DNA of 47,137 nucleotides from an uncultured Anaerolineales bacterium (GTDB lineage: Bacteria > Chloroflexota > Anaerolineae > Anaerolineales > Villigracilaceae), in assembly GCA_903873975.1 (NCBI GenBank), contig CAIQQN010000077.1, positions 1 to 47,137 on the forward strand, in the 5' to 3' direction. The notes under the pieces are model-generated. The model was not told the origin of the DNA, made no database searches, and worked only from the letters and a program-made list of their open reading frames with translations. Position numbers and translations under genes: made by a program. Of the stretch, positions 1 to 8,087 are shown piece by piece (the stretch's first letter is position 1; the number at the start of each line of letters is the position of its first letter).

Positions 1-267
1 AAGCGCGACATCCTCATCCAGTTCCTGATCGAGTCGTCCATGCTCAGCCTGATCGGCGGCATGATCGGCATCCTGCTGGGCTGGTTCCTGGGTTATATCG
101 TAGGACGCATCGCGGCAGCCTCCGGGAATCCTTTCAATCCGGCTATCAGCCTGAATGCCATACTGCTGGCAACTCTCTTCTCAGCAGCAGTGGGCCTGTT
201 CTTTGGAATATACCCGGCCAACCGTGCCGCCGGTTTGGAACCGGTGGAAGCGCTGCGGTACGAATAA
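1..267 (+). CDS. ABC transporter permease, MacB/FtsX family, C-terminal fragment (5' end outside window)
   Basis: Open frame from base 1 (KRDILIQFLIESSMLSLIGGMIGILLGW...PANRAAGLEPVEALRYE). The C-terminal PANRAAxLxPVEALRYE motif is typical of MacB-like permeases. Confidence 0.9.
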   Translation, partial: KRDILIQFLIESSMLSLIGGMIGILLGWFLGYIVGRIAAASGNPFNPAISLNAILLATLFSAAVGLFFGIYPANRAAGLEPVEALRYE

Positions 268-293
268 GCTGACCTTGAAGCAGATAGCAGTAC

Positions 294-332
294 AATTACC
301 TCCGGCATCCCCAAGATGCCGGAGGTAATTTT
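294..332 (+). terminator. Perfect 16-bp stem hairpin (AATTACCTCCGGCATC-CCCAA-GATGCCGGAGGTAATT), probable terminator
   Basis: Perfect inverted repeat 294-309/315-330 just after the permease stop codon, followed by TT. Confidence 0.7.
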
Positions 333-342
333 GGAGACAGCC

Positions 343-918
343 ATGCCTGTTAAAATTATCGAAGTCGGTCCCGAACGTCTTGTGGATTATGCCAGCGTAC
401 CGATCAAGGTCGAAGTGAAAACTATCCTGCAGGTTGAATTGGTGGACGGCGGCTTAGGCGGGATGGTTCTCCACCAGGTCCCGGTGGAGAAGCCTTGCGT
501 CAAGGATTACGACTCTTACGGGGAAACCCCCACCGACTGGCTGAAACTATTCGACGTGTCCAATTGGGGCTTCTTCCTGGCTATGGATGGTGAAAAACCA
601 GCTGGCGCGGCGGCGGTGGCGTTTGATACGAACGGGGTGTTCATGCTCGAAGCCCGGCGTGACCTTGCGGTTTTGTGGGACATTTGTGCGCACCCTGCGT
701 ACCGGGGCGTGGGGATCCCGCTTTTCCGGTATGCAATCGAATGGTCCAGAAGACACACTTGCCGGCAAATGAAAGTCGAGACGCAAAACGTCAATGTCCC
801 CGCCTGCAGCTTCTATCTACGAATGGGTTGTCAACTGGCCGAGATCCACCGCTTTAGGTATGCCTCCGTCCCACCCGTAGCGCACGAGGTGATGTTGAAC
901 TGGTATTACACCCTTTGA
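343..918 (+). CDS. GNAT family N-acetyltransferase
   Basis: ORF 316..918. Start ATG343 is preferred because ATG316 lies inside the hairpin and GGAG precedes ATG343. Motif LWDICAHPAYRGVGIPLFRYAIEWSRRHTCRQMKVETQNVNVPACSFYLRMGC is the GNAT acetyl-CoA binding region. Confidence 0.85.
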   Translation: MPVKIIEVGPERLVDYASVPIKVEVKTILQVELVDGGLGGMVLHQVPVEKPCVKDYDSYGETPTDWLKLFDVSNWGFFLAMDGEKPAGAAAVAFDTNGVFMLEARRDLAVLWDICAHPAYRGVGIPLFRYAIEWSRRHTCRQMKVETQNVNVPACSFYLRMGCQLAEIHRFRYASVPPVAHEVMLNWYYTL

Positions 919-979
919 CTGTGAAACATGAAGTAAAATAGGGGAACAATTTAATCAGTCACTCATTATAGGAGACTTC

Positions 980-2479
980 ATGGAGAAGAAAATCGAACAA
1001 CTCAAGGTGATCCTGGCAGAAATCTCAGACTTAAGCTATGCAGCCGCCCTGCTTGGTTGGGATCAGCAGACCTACATGCCGACAGGTGGAGCGGAAGGGC
1101 GCGGCAATCAACTGGCACTGCTTGGACGCCTGGTGCATGAGCGTGCCACCACACCCGAACTGGGCAAATTGCTGGATGAACTCAAGCCGTACACGGCCGG
1201 CATCGACCCGGATTCGGACGATGCCCGGCTGGTCAAAGTGACCGCCCGCAGTTACGAAAAAGCCGTCCGGGTGCCGACCAAACATGTGGTCGAATTTGCA
1301 CAGGAAACCACCCTTGGTCAGCAAGCCTGGATGGAAGCCCGGGCCAAATCTGATTTCTCCATTTTCCGCCCGCACCTGGAGAAAATCGTCACCTTGCGCC
1401 AGGAATACGCCTCGTTCTTCCCGAATTTTAAGCATCCTTACGATGCCCTGCTGGATGACTTCGAACCGAATATGAAGACCGCTGATGTGAAGGCCATTTT
1501 CGATGGCCTGCGTCCCAAGCAGGTGGAACTCATCAAGGCTATTACCGACCAGCCGCAGGTGGACGATTCCTTCCTGCACCAGCCGTTCGACGAGAAGAAA
1601 CAATGGGATTTCGGTGTGGAAGTCATCACCAGGTTTGGCTACGATTGGAAACGCGGCCGGGAAGACAAAGCCCCCCACCCATTCACCACCAGCTTTGGCA
1701 TCAACGATGTACGCATCACCACGCGTGTGGCTCCGGAATTTCTCAATACCATGCTCTTTAGCACAATGCACGAGTGCGGTCACGCCCTCTATGGAATGGG
1801 TGTTGCGCCTGAACTGGAACGCACCGGTTTGGAGGGCGGCGCTTCGCTGGCGGTGCACGAATCGCAGAGCCGCATGTGGGAAAACCTGGTCGGGCGCTCG
1901 TTCCCATTCTGGCAGTACTTCTACCCGCGCCTGCAGGAAACCTTCCCACAACTGGCGGGTGTCCCACTGGAGAAATTCTACAAAGGAATCAACAAGGTCA
2001 AGCCATCGCTCATCCGAGTCGAAGCCGATGAGGCCACCTACAACCTGCACATCATGCTGCGCCTCGAAATGGAAATCGCCCTGCTCGAAGGCAAGGTGGC
2101 AGCCAAAGATATGCCCGACCTCTGGAATGCAAAGATGCAGGATTACCTTGGCGTAACTCCACCCAACGACGCCCAGGGCGTTCTCCAGGATATCCACTGG
2201 TCCGGCGGTTTGATCGGCTATTTCTCCACCTATGCTCTCGGCAATCTCATCTCGGTCCAGCTCTGGGAGAAGATCAACCAGGATATTCCCGACCTGGTTG
2301 AGCAAATCCGCCAGGGCAAATTCGAGACTCTTCTCGGCTGGCTGCGCGAGAAGATCCATCGCCACGGAGGCAAGTTCGAACCACAGGAACTGGTACAGAA
2401 AGTCACCGGCTCCAAGATCGATCCGGCGCCCTACGTGCGGTACCTCACAAAAAAATACAGTGAGATCTATAACCTATAG
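980..2479 (+). CDS. Carboxypeptidase M32 (Taq-type metallocarboxypeptidase)
   Basis: 499 aa with HEXXH (FSTMHECGHALYGMG), N-terminal LLGWDQQTYMPTGGAEGRGNQLALL and overall M32 pattern. Confidence 0.95.
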   Translation: MEKKIEQLKVILAEISDLSYAAALLGWDQQTYMPTGGAEGRGNQLALLGRLVHERATTPELGKLLDELKPYTAGIDPDSDDARLVKVTARSYEKAVRVPTKHVVEFAQETTLGQQAWMEARAKSDFSIFRPHLEKIVTLRQEYASFFPNFKHPYDALLDDFEPNMKTADVKAIFDGLRPKQVELIKAITDQPQVDDSFLHQPFDEKKQWDFGVEVITRFGYDWKRGREDKAPHPFTTSFGINDVRITTRVAPEFLNTMLFSTMHECGHALYGMGVAPELERTGLEGGASLAVHESQSRMWENLVGRSFPFWQYFYPRLQETFPQLAGVPLEKFYKGINKVKPSLIRVEADEATYNLHIMLRLEMEIALLEGKVAAKDMPDLWNAKMQDYLGVTPPNDAQGVLQDIHWSGGLIGYFSTYALGNLISVQLWEKINQDIPDLVEQIRQGKFETLLGWLREKIHRHGGKFEPQELVQKVTGSKIDPAPYVRYLTKKYSEIYNL

Positions 2480-2486
2480 ATGGGCA

Positions 2487-2516
2487 GAGGCGCTCCAAAC
2501 GGAGCGTCTCTTGTTT
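2487..2516 (+). terminator. Rho-independent-like terminator after the M32 gene
   Basis: GAGGCGCTCC-AAAC-GGAGCGTCTC (one G.T wobble) followed by TTGTTT. Confidence 0.75.
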
Positions 2517-2533
2517 ACGGGTATAATTTCAAT

Positions 2534-3517
2534 ATGCAACGCCGCTTTTTTCTGACCTTCACCCTGCTTGCCTTCCTGGTCGCCTGCGCACCCGCGACCG
2601 CGACCCCCTCTCCGTCTCCGACCTTGACACCGCTCCCGCCCACGATAGTCCCACCGGCCACACTCCGGCCCACGGCATCGTTTCCTAAAACCGCCACCAG
2701 TTCCCCGACTCGCGAGATCGCCTCCCCAACCCCGGAGACCTCCCCGACCCTTGAGACAACCTTCACTCTCGAACCGACCATCACCGAGACCATCCCCCTG
2801 CTCCCGACTCTGAACCAGCCACCCACACAGACAGCGACAAGCATCCCGCTGCCGGTAGCTGGTTCCAGTGCGATCCAATTCTACGGTCCAGGACCTCTTT
2901 CGAAGCTTATCTCGCCGATCACGGTATACGGGTACGCCATCCCCGGTTACGGGTACATTGGGCGTGTATCCCTTTATGGGGAAGATGGCCGGCTACTGGC
3001 TACCAAGGTCTTACAATTGAACACCGCCTACACATGGGCGTATTTTTACGGAACCCTGGCATTTGAGGTACAGGGAGCCGGGGAGCTGGGGCGGTTGACG
3101 ATGAGCACGCAAGATGCGTACGGGCGGCTGACCGCCGTGAATTCGGTCCATCTTATTTTGCTGCCCGAAGGGTATTCGATCGTCAACCCGCCCGGCAATT
3201 TGAAGGAGCGCTGCGTGATCGAGCAGCCGGCGACCGGGCGCCGCATTGCCGGTGGAACGCTGGCGGTGGCCGGGGAGATGCGTCCCTACAACAGCCTGCC
3301 GCTGGTGGTCGAACTGGTCACCCGGGAGGGGAAAGTCATCGCTTCACAACAGGTGGTAATCTCGCCTGTCGCTGACGACAGCTATGTGCCTTTCCAAGTG
3401 GATGTGCCATATTCCATTTCCAGCGGGACTTGGGCGCTGCTTTCAATCCGCCAGCCGGATGACCGTATTAGCGGAACGATGTATCTTTACAGCCGGGAAA
3501 TCTACCTCAATCCTTGA
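2534..3517 (+). CDS. Secreted lipoprotein with Pro/Thr-rich linker and Ig-like (Gmad2-type?) domains
   Basis: Start ATG2534 preferred over 2480, which overlaps the terminator: MQRRFFLTFTLLAFLVAC is a lipobox-like signal, followed by a T/P/S linker and beta-rich repeats. Confidence 0.65.
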   Translation: MQRRFFLTFTLLAFLVACAPATATPSPSPTLTPLPPTIVPPATLRPTASFPKTATSSPTREIASPTPETSPTLETTFTLEPTITETIPLLPTLNQPPTQTATSIPLPVAGSSAIQFYGPGPLSKLISPITVYGYAIPGYGYIGRVSLYGEDGRLLATKVLQLNTAYTWAYFYGTLAFEVQGAGELGRLTMSTQDAYGRLTAVNSVHLILLPEGYSIVNPPGNLKERCVIEQPATGRRIAGGTLAVAGEMRPYNSLPLVVELVTREGKVIASQQVVISPVADDSYVPFQVDVPYSISSGTWALLSIRQPDDRISGTMYLYSREIYLNP

Positions 3518-3542
3518 CTTGACCCTGCGGGGGTGATACAAT
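3514..3542 (+). promoter_or_regulatory. Sigma-70-type promoter for initiator tRNA (TTGACT-17 nt-TACAAT)
   Basis: -35 TTGACT 3514-3519, -10 TACAAT 3537-3542, spacer 17 nt, 19 nt before the tRNA 5' end. Confidence 0.65.
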
Positions 3543-3561
3543 AGCCGCTCGTTCGACCCGT

Positions 3562-3633
3562 CGCGGGGTAGAGCAGTGGCAGCTCGTCAGGCTCATAACC
3601 TGGAGGTCGCTGGTTCGAGTCCAGCCCCCGCAA
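3562..3633 (+). tRNA. tRNA-Met(CAT), probable initiator tRNA-fMet
   Basis: CGCGGGGTAGAGCAGTGGCAGCTCGTCAGGCTCATAACCTGGAGGTCGCTGGTTCGAGTCCAGCCCCCGCAA: cloverleaf, CAT anticodon, C1:A72 mismatch characteristic of bacterial initiators; CCA not encoded. Confidence 0.92.
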
Positions 3634-3743
3634 CTTGAAGGCGCCTGAGAAGGCGTCTTTTAATTTTAGGCGCTGGTTCCCCCTTACTGGGGACAGGCGA
3701 GTCCAGCCCCCGCAACTTGAAGGCGCCTGAAAAGGCGTCTTTT
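3616..3743 (+). repeat. Direct repeat of tRNA 3' end plus terminator (copies 3616-3661 and 3698-3743, offset 82 bp)
   Basis: CGAGTCCAGCCCCCGCAACTTGAAGGCGCCTGA(G/A)AAGGCGTCTTTT occurs twice with one difference; the flanking sequence after each copy is also similar. Confidence 0.9.
3638..3661 (+). terminator. Terminator hairpin after tRNA with GAGA (GNRA) loop
   Basis: AAGGCGCCT-GAGA-AGGCGTCTT (one G.T wobble) then TT. Confidence 0.75.
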
Positions 3744-4386
3744 CTTATTTTTGGTGCTGGATCCCCCCTAAACAGGGAGCAGAGAATAGGGAATAGAGAG
3801 TCGAGAGTAAGAATCAGAGGGCAATGGTAAAAAAAAAATTGTCAAAACAAAGACGAACGACTGAGTGGATTTTATAGACAGAGAGGAGCAGGGCGGGCTT
3901 CGGCACCTCGTGGCGCCGAAATGTCCGATGGCAGCATGATGCCGCCTAGGCCAGGGGTGGCACCAGATTTAGGTGTATTTTTCTTTATTTTCGAGGAACG
4001 AATACAGCCTCCCCATAATCCCCTCATTTCAACCCGTCCAGAACACGGGGGCTAGCGATCAGAAATGTGGGGGACGAGCAGCATCGACCAGGGCCCGGCC
4101 AGTTGTCCCCTGACGCCCCCCAAGGGGGTGCTGCGCGAGGGACAGTTGTTTTTTTTACAGAACAAACAACCCGCTCCCCCGGAAGAGTACCGGTATGATA
4201 TGCTTGCATAAAACTGTGACAATATCCACTCCAAAGATGAAAAAAAGACCAAGGTTGTGAAGGCTTGACCGTTGACTAATCTGATGGGTACGATATCAAG
4301 TCAGCGGTGGCGTGCGGGTGGTAGAACTACCCGACGAATAGCGCGCAGCACTGGTAAGAGACGGTGCGCAGTTAGTACACTTTAGG

Positions 4387-4409
4387 GGGACGGTGCTTGC
4401 GGCCGTCCC
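4387..4409 (+). terminator. GC hairpin (GGGACGG...CCGTCCC) in the gene-poor tRNA/LCP interval
   Basis: 7-bp perfect stem 4387-4393/4403-4409. Confidence 0.4.
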
Positions 4410-4482
4410 TTGCCAAGATTATTCTAGAACATTTGTTCGGTTAAGTCAAGGGGGAAAAACGGAGCCCAGCTCAAGGCACGAT

Positions 4483-5565
4483 TTATGGCCAGAGGCCGCT
4501 TTGAAAATCATTAACATATGACCGGATAACGTTGAAATCAATATCCCAAATAAAAACATTTTGATGTATGTCTGGATTATAGATCTTACTTTGTACATAA
4601 TAGCTGTCGGGTATTTCTGCGAAACTCAGATCGGTACTATCCATATTTTTGACCAAACACACCGTGCTGTTTATTTGATTCGGACTTAGATCCGTCAGTA
4701 CTGTGTCTTTTAGTATTTGCAATAACGCAGGTATCTTTAAAATTACGGCAGGGGAGGTTATTTTGTCGTTGAGGCCTTTGATGATCGCGTCCTGATCGGT
4801 GATCCTAATGAGCGATGAGTACCCTTCTCTAAGTCTAGCCAAATTCAATGCTTGTTGACCGCTCAAATGCTGTGCTCCTGCACTGAAATAAACCATACCT
4901 TGGTTCTCCATGGGACCTTCGACAGGTTCGGGTAAATAAATATCAATTCCGCCCAGCGCGTCCACTGACCTAACAAAGGCTGCCATGTTTGCAACCACAT
5001 AATTATCTACATTAAGGCCGAAATTCCATTTTAATGTTTTGGCAAGCAGCCCCGCACCCCCGGCAGTCCCATCGTAATACCCCATCGCCGGGACGCCATA
5101 AAAATAGGCTTGATTAAGCTTGCCGTGGGTGATCCCATAATGATCCTGGATCCCCGGAATTTCCACCCATATATCCCGATCGAGCGTAAAAATCGTTACC
5201 TTAGGAATGGTGAAATCAACGCGAACAATCCTGATGACATCCGCCAAACCATATAAATAATTATCGCCCCGGAAATCAATGCCGGCAACCAGTACTGTGA
5301 GGACCGGGGTATCTCCGCATAGAGGCGGCGATTGGGTTGGAGAGGGTTGCTGGGTTGTAAGCGGTTGTTGGGTTAGAGCCTGTACAGATGCCTGGCTGGG
5401 AGTTGGGAGTTGGTTCAAAATAGAGGTGGGCTGCCCAGCCAGATCCTCCCTGAGGGATGGTCCAAGAGGTTTTGCCAGGAAATTATTGAAATATATATAT
5501 GCAGAAACCGATGCGATGATCAAGCAAATGGATAAAGAGACAATCAATATTTTTTTCTTATTCAT
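4483..5565 (-). CDS. LytR-CpsA-Psr (LCP) family protein
   Basis: N-terminal TM, then VLTVLVAGIDFRGDNYLYGLADVIRIVRVDFTIPKVTIFTLDRDIWVEIPG...HGKLNQAYFYG, the LCP catalytic core pattern. Confidence 0.9.
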   Translation of the reverse strand: MNKKKILIVSLSICLIIASVSAYIYFNNFLAKPLGPSLREDLAGQPTSILNQLPTPSQASVQALTQQPLTTQQPSPTQSPPLCGDTPVLTVLVAGIDFRGDNYLYGLADVIRIVRVDFTIPKVTIFTLDRDIWVEIPGIQDHYGITHGKLNQAYFYGVPAMGYYDGTAGGAGLLAKTLKWNFGLNVDNYVVANMAAFVRSVDALGGIDIYLPEPVEGPMENQGMVYFSAGAQHLSGQQALNLARLREGYSSLIRITDQDAIIKGLNDKITSPAVILKIPALLQILKDTVLTDLSPNQINSTVCLVKNMDSTDLSFAEIPDSYYVQSKIYNPDIHQNVFIWDIDFNVIRSYVNDFQSGLWP

Positions 5566-5705
5566 AACGATCCTTTGACAGCTTCCATTGGCAAACCCAC
5601 GGTATCATAAGCGCAACTCTGGGGGTCGTCAAGAGACCGCCCCGGATCAGCAGCGGTTCCCACCGAACGGTCGGGAAAGAACCGTATAACTGTCTACAAT
5701 TTGCG

Positions 5706-5736
5706 TGACAGCCTGTCATCCGGGGAATGTTATAAT
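5706..5736 (+). promoter_or_regulatory. Putative EPS-operon promoter: palindrome TGACAG-C-CTGTCA upstream of TATAAT
   Basis: Perfect 6-bp inverted repeat 5706-5718 and consensus -10 TATAAT 5731-5736 in the divergent LCP/HTH intergenic region. Confidence 0.45.
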
Positions 5737-5826
5737 GCATAGAAATTTATATAGAAATCAATAGTTTTTCATCTATTTTCCTCGTTTTTTTGCAAAGTCC
5801 CCCCGGGCATTAAGCAAGGAGATGTT

Positions 5827-6048
5827 ATGGAAAAACATTTCACCCCAAACAGGGAGGAAAATGCCTCCATTATGACCGTTCATGACGTGGCCAGTTATTT
5901 ACGTCTGAGCGAAGCAAAAGTATACCGGCTGGCAAAAGAAGGAAGCGTTCCTTCCTTTCGCCTGGGGAAGAGCTGGCGTTTTAGAAGAGATCTGCTCGAC
6001 GAATGGACCAAGCAAGAAACCCGGCAAGCGCCCCAGGATACCGGTTAG
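5827..6048 (+). CDS. Excisionase-type helix-turn-helix DNA-binding protein (MerR-like wHTH)
   Basis: MTVHDVASYLRLSEAKVYRLAKEGSVPSFRLGKSWRFRRDLLDEWTKQ is the classic excisionase-family HTH. Confidence 0.92.
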   Translation: MEKHFTPNREENASIMTVHDVASYLRLSEAKVYRLAKEGSVPSFRLGKSWRFRRDLLDEWTKQETRQAPQDTG

Positions 6049-6112
6049 CCGATTTGCTTAGCGTCAAGCGTATTGTTATCGAACTTGAGATCTACTGTGT
6101 AGCAGATTAATA

Positions 6113-6619
6113 ATGACACATCGTTGGTATGTACTCCGCAGCAAGCCTTGCAAAGAAGAATTCCTTGCCGGACAAATGGAGCTGCGCAAGATGGAAATCT
6201 TCAACCCCCGGATCCGGGTCCAGACGGTAAACCCGCGGGCGAGAAAGATCAAGCCCTACTTTCCGGGATATCTGTTCGTGCACCTGGACCTGGAGGAAGC
6301 GGGCACCTTTTCCGCGCAATACATTCCTGGGACGGTTGGCCTGGTCACCTTCGGAGGGGAGGCGGCGGATGTGCCGGACGGGTTGATCCATGCGATTCGA
6401 AATCGTGTGGAGGAGATCAATGCTGCGGGCGGTGAGTTGTTCGATGCTCTAATAATGGGCCAAACGGTCGTGGTCCATTCCGGGCTGTTCGCAGGATATG
6501 AAGCGATCTTCAATGCACGCCTGCCCGGATCGGAGCGCGTGCGGGTGTTGTTGAAACTGCTCAAGAACCGGCAGATACCGGCCGACCTGCCGGCAGGACA
6601 GATCCGCCCGAAGAAATAG
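6113..6619 (+). CDS. Specialised NusG/RfaH-like transcription antitermination factor
   Basis: HRWYVLRSKPCKEEFLAGQMELRKMEIFNPRIRVQ...PYFPGYLFVHLDLEE...VPGTVGLVTFGGEAADVPDGLI (NGN domain) plus KOW-like C-terminus; located at the head of the polysaccharide locus. Confidence 0.9.
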   Translation: MTHRWYVLRSKPCKEEFLAGQMELRKMEIFNPRIRVQTVNPRARKIKPYFPGYLFVHLDLEEAGTFSAQYIPGTVGLVTFGGEAADVPDGLIHAIRNRVEEINAAGGELFDALIMGQTVVVHSGLFAGYEAIFNARLPGSERVRVLLKLLKNRQIPADLPAGQIRPKK

Positions 6620-6764
6620 CCCCGAGGACGGCCCGGCAAGGCTCTCAGCGGGAGGCTAGTAATATCTGAATAGGAATTTCCGACCCTGCGGGGATGTCGG
6701 AGGGGCGGAGCGTGCCAAAAAATAAGCGCGAGAAAGAGAATCCTGGTGAGGAAGGTTAATTATC

Positions 6765-8087
6765 ATGGCTTCAATCAAAACAACCCTGATCGAAAAATTG
6801 AAGGATAAAACTGCCCGGATCGCCATCCTTGGCATGGGCTACGTTGGCCTGCCGCTGGCGGTGGTGTTCGCCGAGGCCGGGTTCCACGTTACCGGGATCG
6901 ACCCGGACAAACGCAAAGCCGGTTCGCTAATCAAAGGCGTCAGCTATATCCCAGATATTTCCACGGAACGGCTCACACCGCTGGTCAAGTCGGGACAGTT
7001 GAAAGCCAGCACGGATTTCTCGGCATTGAAAGAGATGGATGCGGTCAGCATCTGTGTCCCAACGCCGCTGCGTAAGACCGGCGACCCGGACATGTCGTTC
7101 ATTCTATCCGCCACTGAGCAACTGGCGAAGTACATGCACAAGGGCATGGTCGTTGTGCTGGAGTCGACCACTTATCCCGGCACCACCCGCGAGGTCCTGC
7201 TGCCGAGGCTGGGTGAAGCCAACGGTCTGGCGGTCGGCGAGGACTGGTTCCTGGCCTTCTCACCGGAGCGGGTGGACCCCGGTCGCGAAGATTACACCAC
7301 GCTGAATACCCCCAAAGTGGTGGGTGGCATAACACAGGCCTGTGCCGAGGTGGCGGCGGCCTGGTACGGCGGAGCCATCCAGCACATCCACCTGGTCTCG
7401 TCTGCCGAAGCAGCCGAGATGGCGAAACTGCTGGAGAATACCTTCCGCATGATCAACATTGCAATGGTCAATGAGATGGCGATCATGTGCGAGCGTATGG
7501 GCGTGGACGTGTGGGAGGTGATCGAGGCGGCGGCCACCAAGCCGTTCGGCTTTATGAAATTCACCCCCGGTCCCGGCCTGGGCGGGCACTGCATCCCGAT
7601 CGACCCGCTGTATCTCTCCTGGAAGATGAAGGCCTACCAATATACGGCGCGTTTCATCGAACTGGCCTCAGACATCAACACCAACATGCCGCGCTATGTT
7701 GTCACCCGCATCCTGGAGGCGCTGAACGAGCGCGGTCAGGCACTGAAAGGGGCGCGCTGTCTCGTCCTGGGTGCAGCCTACAAACCCGACAATGACGACA
7801 TTCGCGAATCCCCGGCATTGGATGTCATCAGCCTGCTCCAGAAGAAGGGTGCGACGGTCGAATACCACGACCCGTACATCCCAACCCTGAAAACCCACGA
7901 GGGTGCAGAGATGCGCAGCGTGCCGGACCTGATGCGGGCCGTGCGGGCTGCGGACGTGGTCGTGGCTGTGACGAACCACGCAGTTTATGATTACCAGGCG
8001 ATCCTGGAAGCGGCCAAATTCATTTTTGACAGCCGCAACGCGCTGGGGAAGGCTGGGAAAGAAAGCTCAAAGGTGGAGAGATTGTAA
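6765..8087 (+). CDS. Nucleotide sugar dehydrogenase (UDP-N-acetyl-hexosamine 6-dehydrogenase, WbpA/WecC-like)
   Basis: GMGYVGLPLAVVFAEAGFHVTGID; VLESTTYPGTTREVLLPRL; FSPERVDPG; GPGLGGHCIPIDPLYLSWK. Confidence 0.93.
   Translation: MASIKTTLIEKLKDKTARIAILGMGYVGLPLAVVFAEAGFHVTGIDPDKRKAGSLIKGVSYIPDISTERLTPLVKSGQLKASTDFSALKEMDAVSICVPTPLRKTGDPDMSFILSATEQLAKYMHKGMVVVLESTTYPGTTREVLLPRLGEANGLAVGEDWFLAFSPERVDPGREDYTTLNTPKVVGGITQACAEVAAAWYGGAIQHIHLVSSAEAAEMAKLLENTFRMINIAMVNEMAIMCERMGVDVWEVIEAAATKPFGFMKFTPGPGLGGHCIPIDPLYLSWKMKAYQYTARFIELASDINTNMPRYVVTRILEALNERGQALKGARCLVLGAAYKPDNDDIRESPALDVISLLQKKGATVEYHDPYIPTLKTHEGAEMRSVPDLMRAVRAADVVVAVTNHAVYDYQAILEAAKFIFDSRNALGKAGKESSKVERL

Noticed and set aside
1031-2365. 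444-aa minus-strand ORF opposite the M32 carboxypeptidase
   Set aside because: Shadow ORF antisense to a gene with clear catalytic motifs; no recognisable domain.
3698-3743. Second tRNA gene after tRNA-fMet
   Set aside because: Only the T-arm/acceptor 3' portion is duplicated; no D-arm or anticodon arm, so not a tRNA gene.
4024-4252. Short minus-strand ORFs in the tRNA-LCP interval
   Set aside because: No motifs, overlapping alternatives in different frames, located in hairpin-rich sequence.
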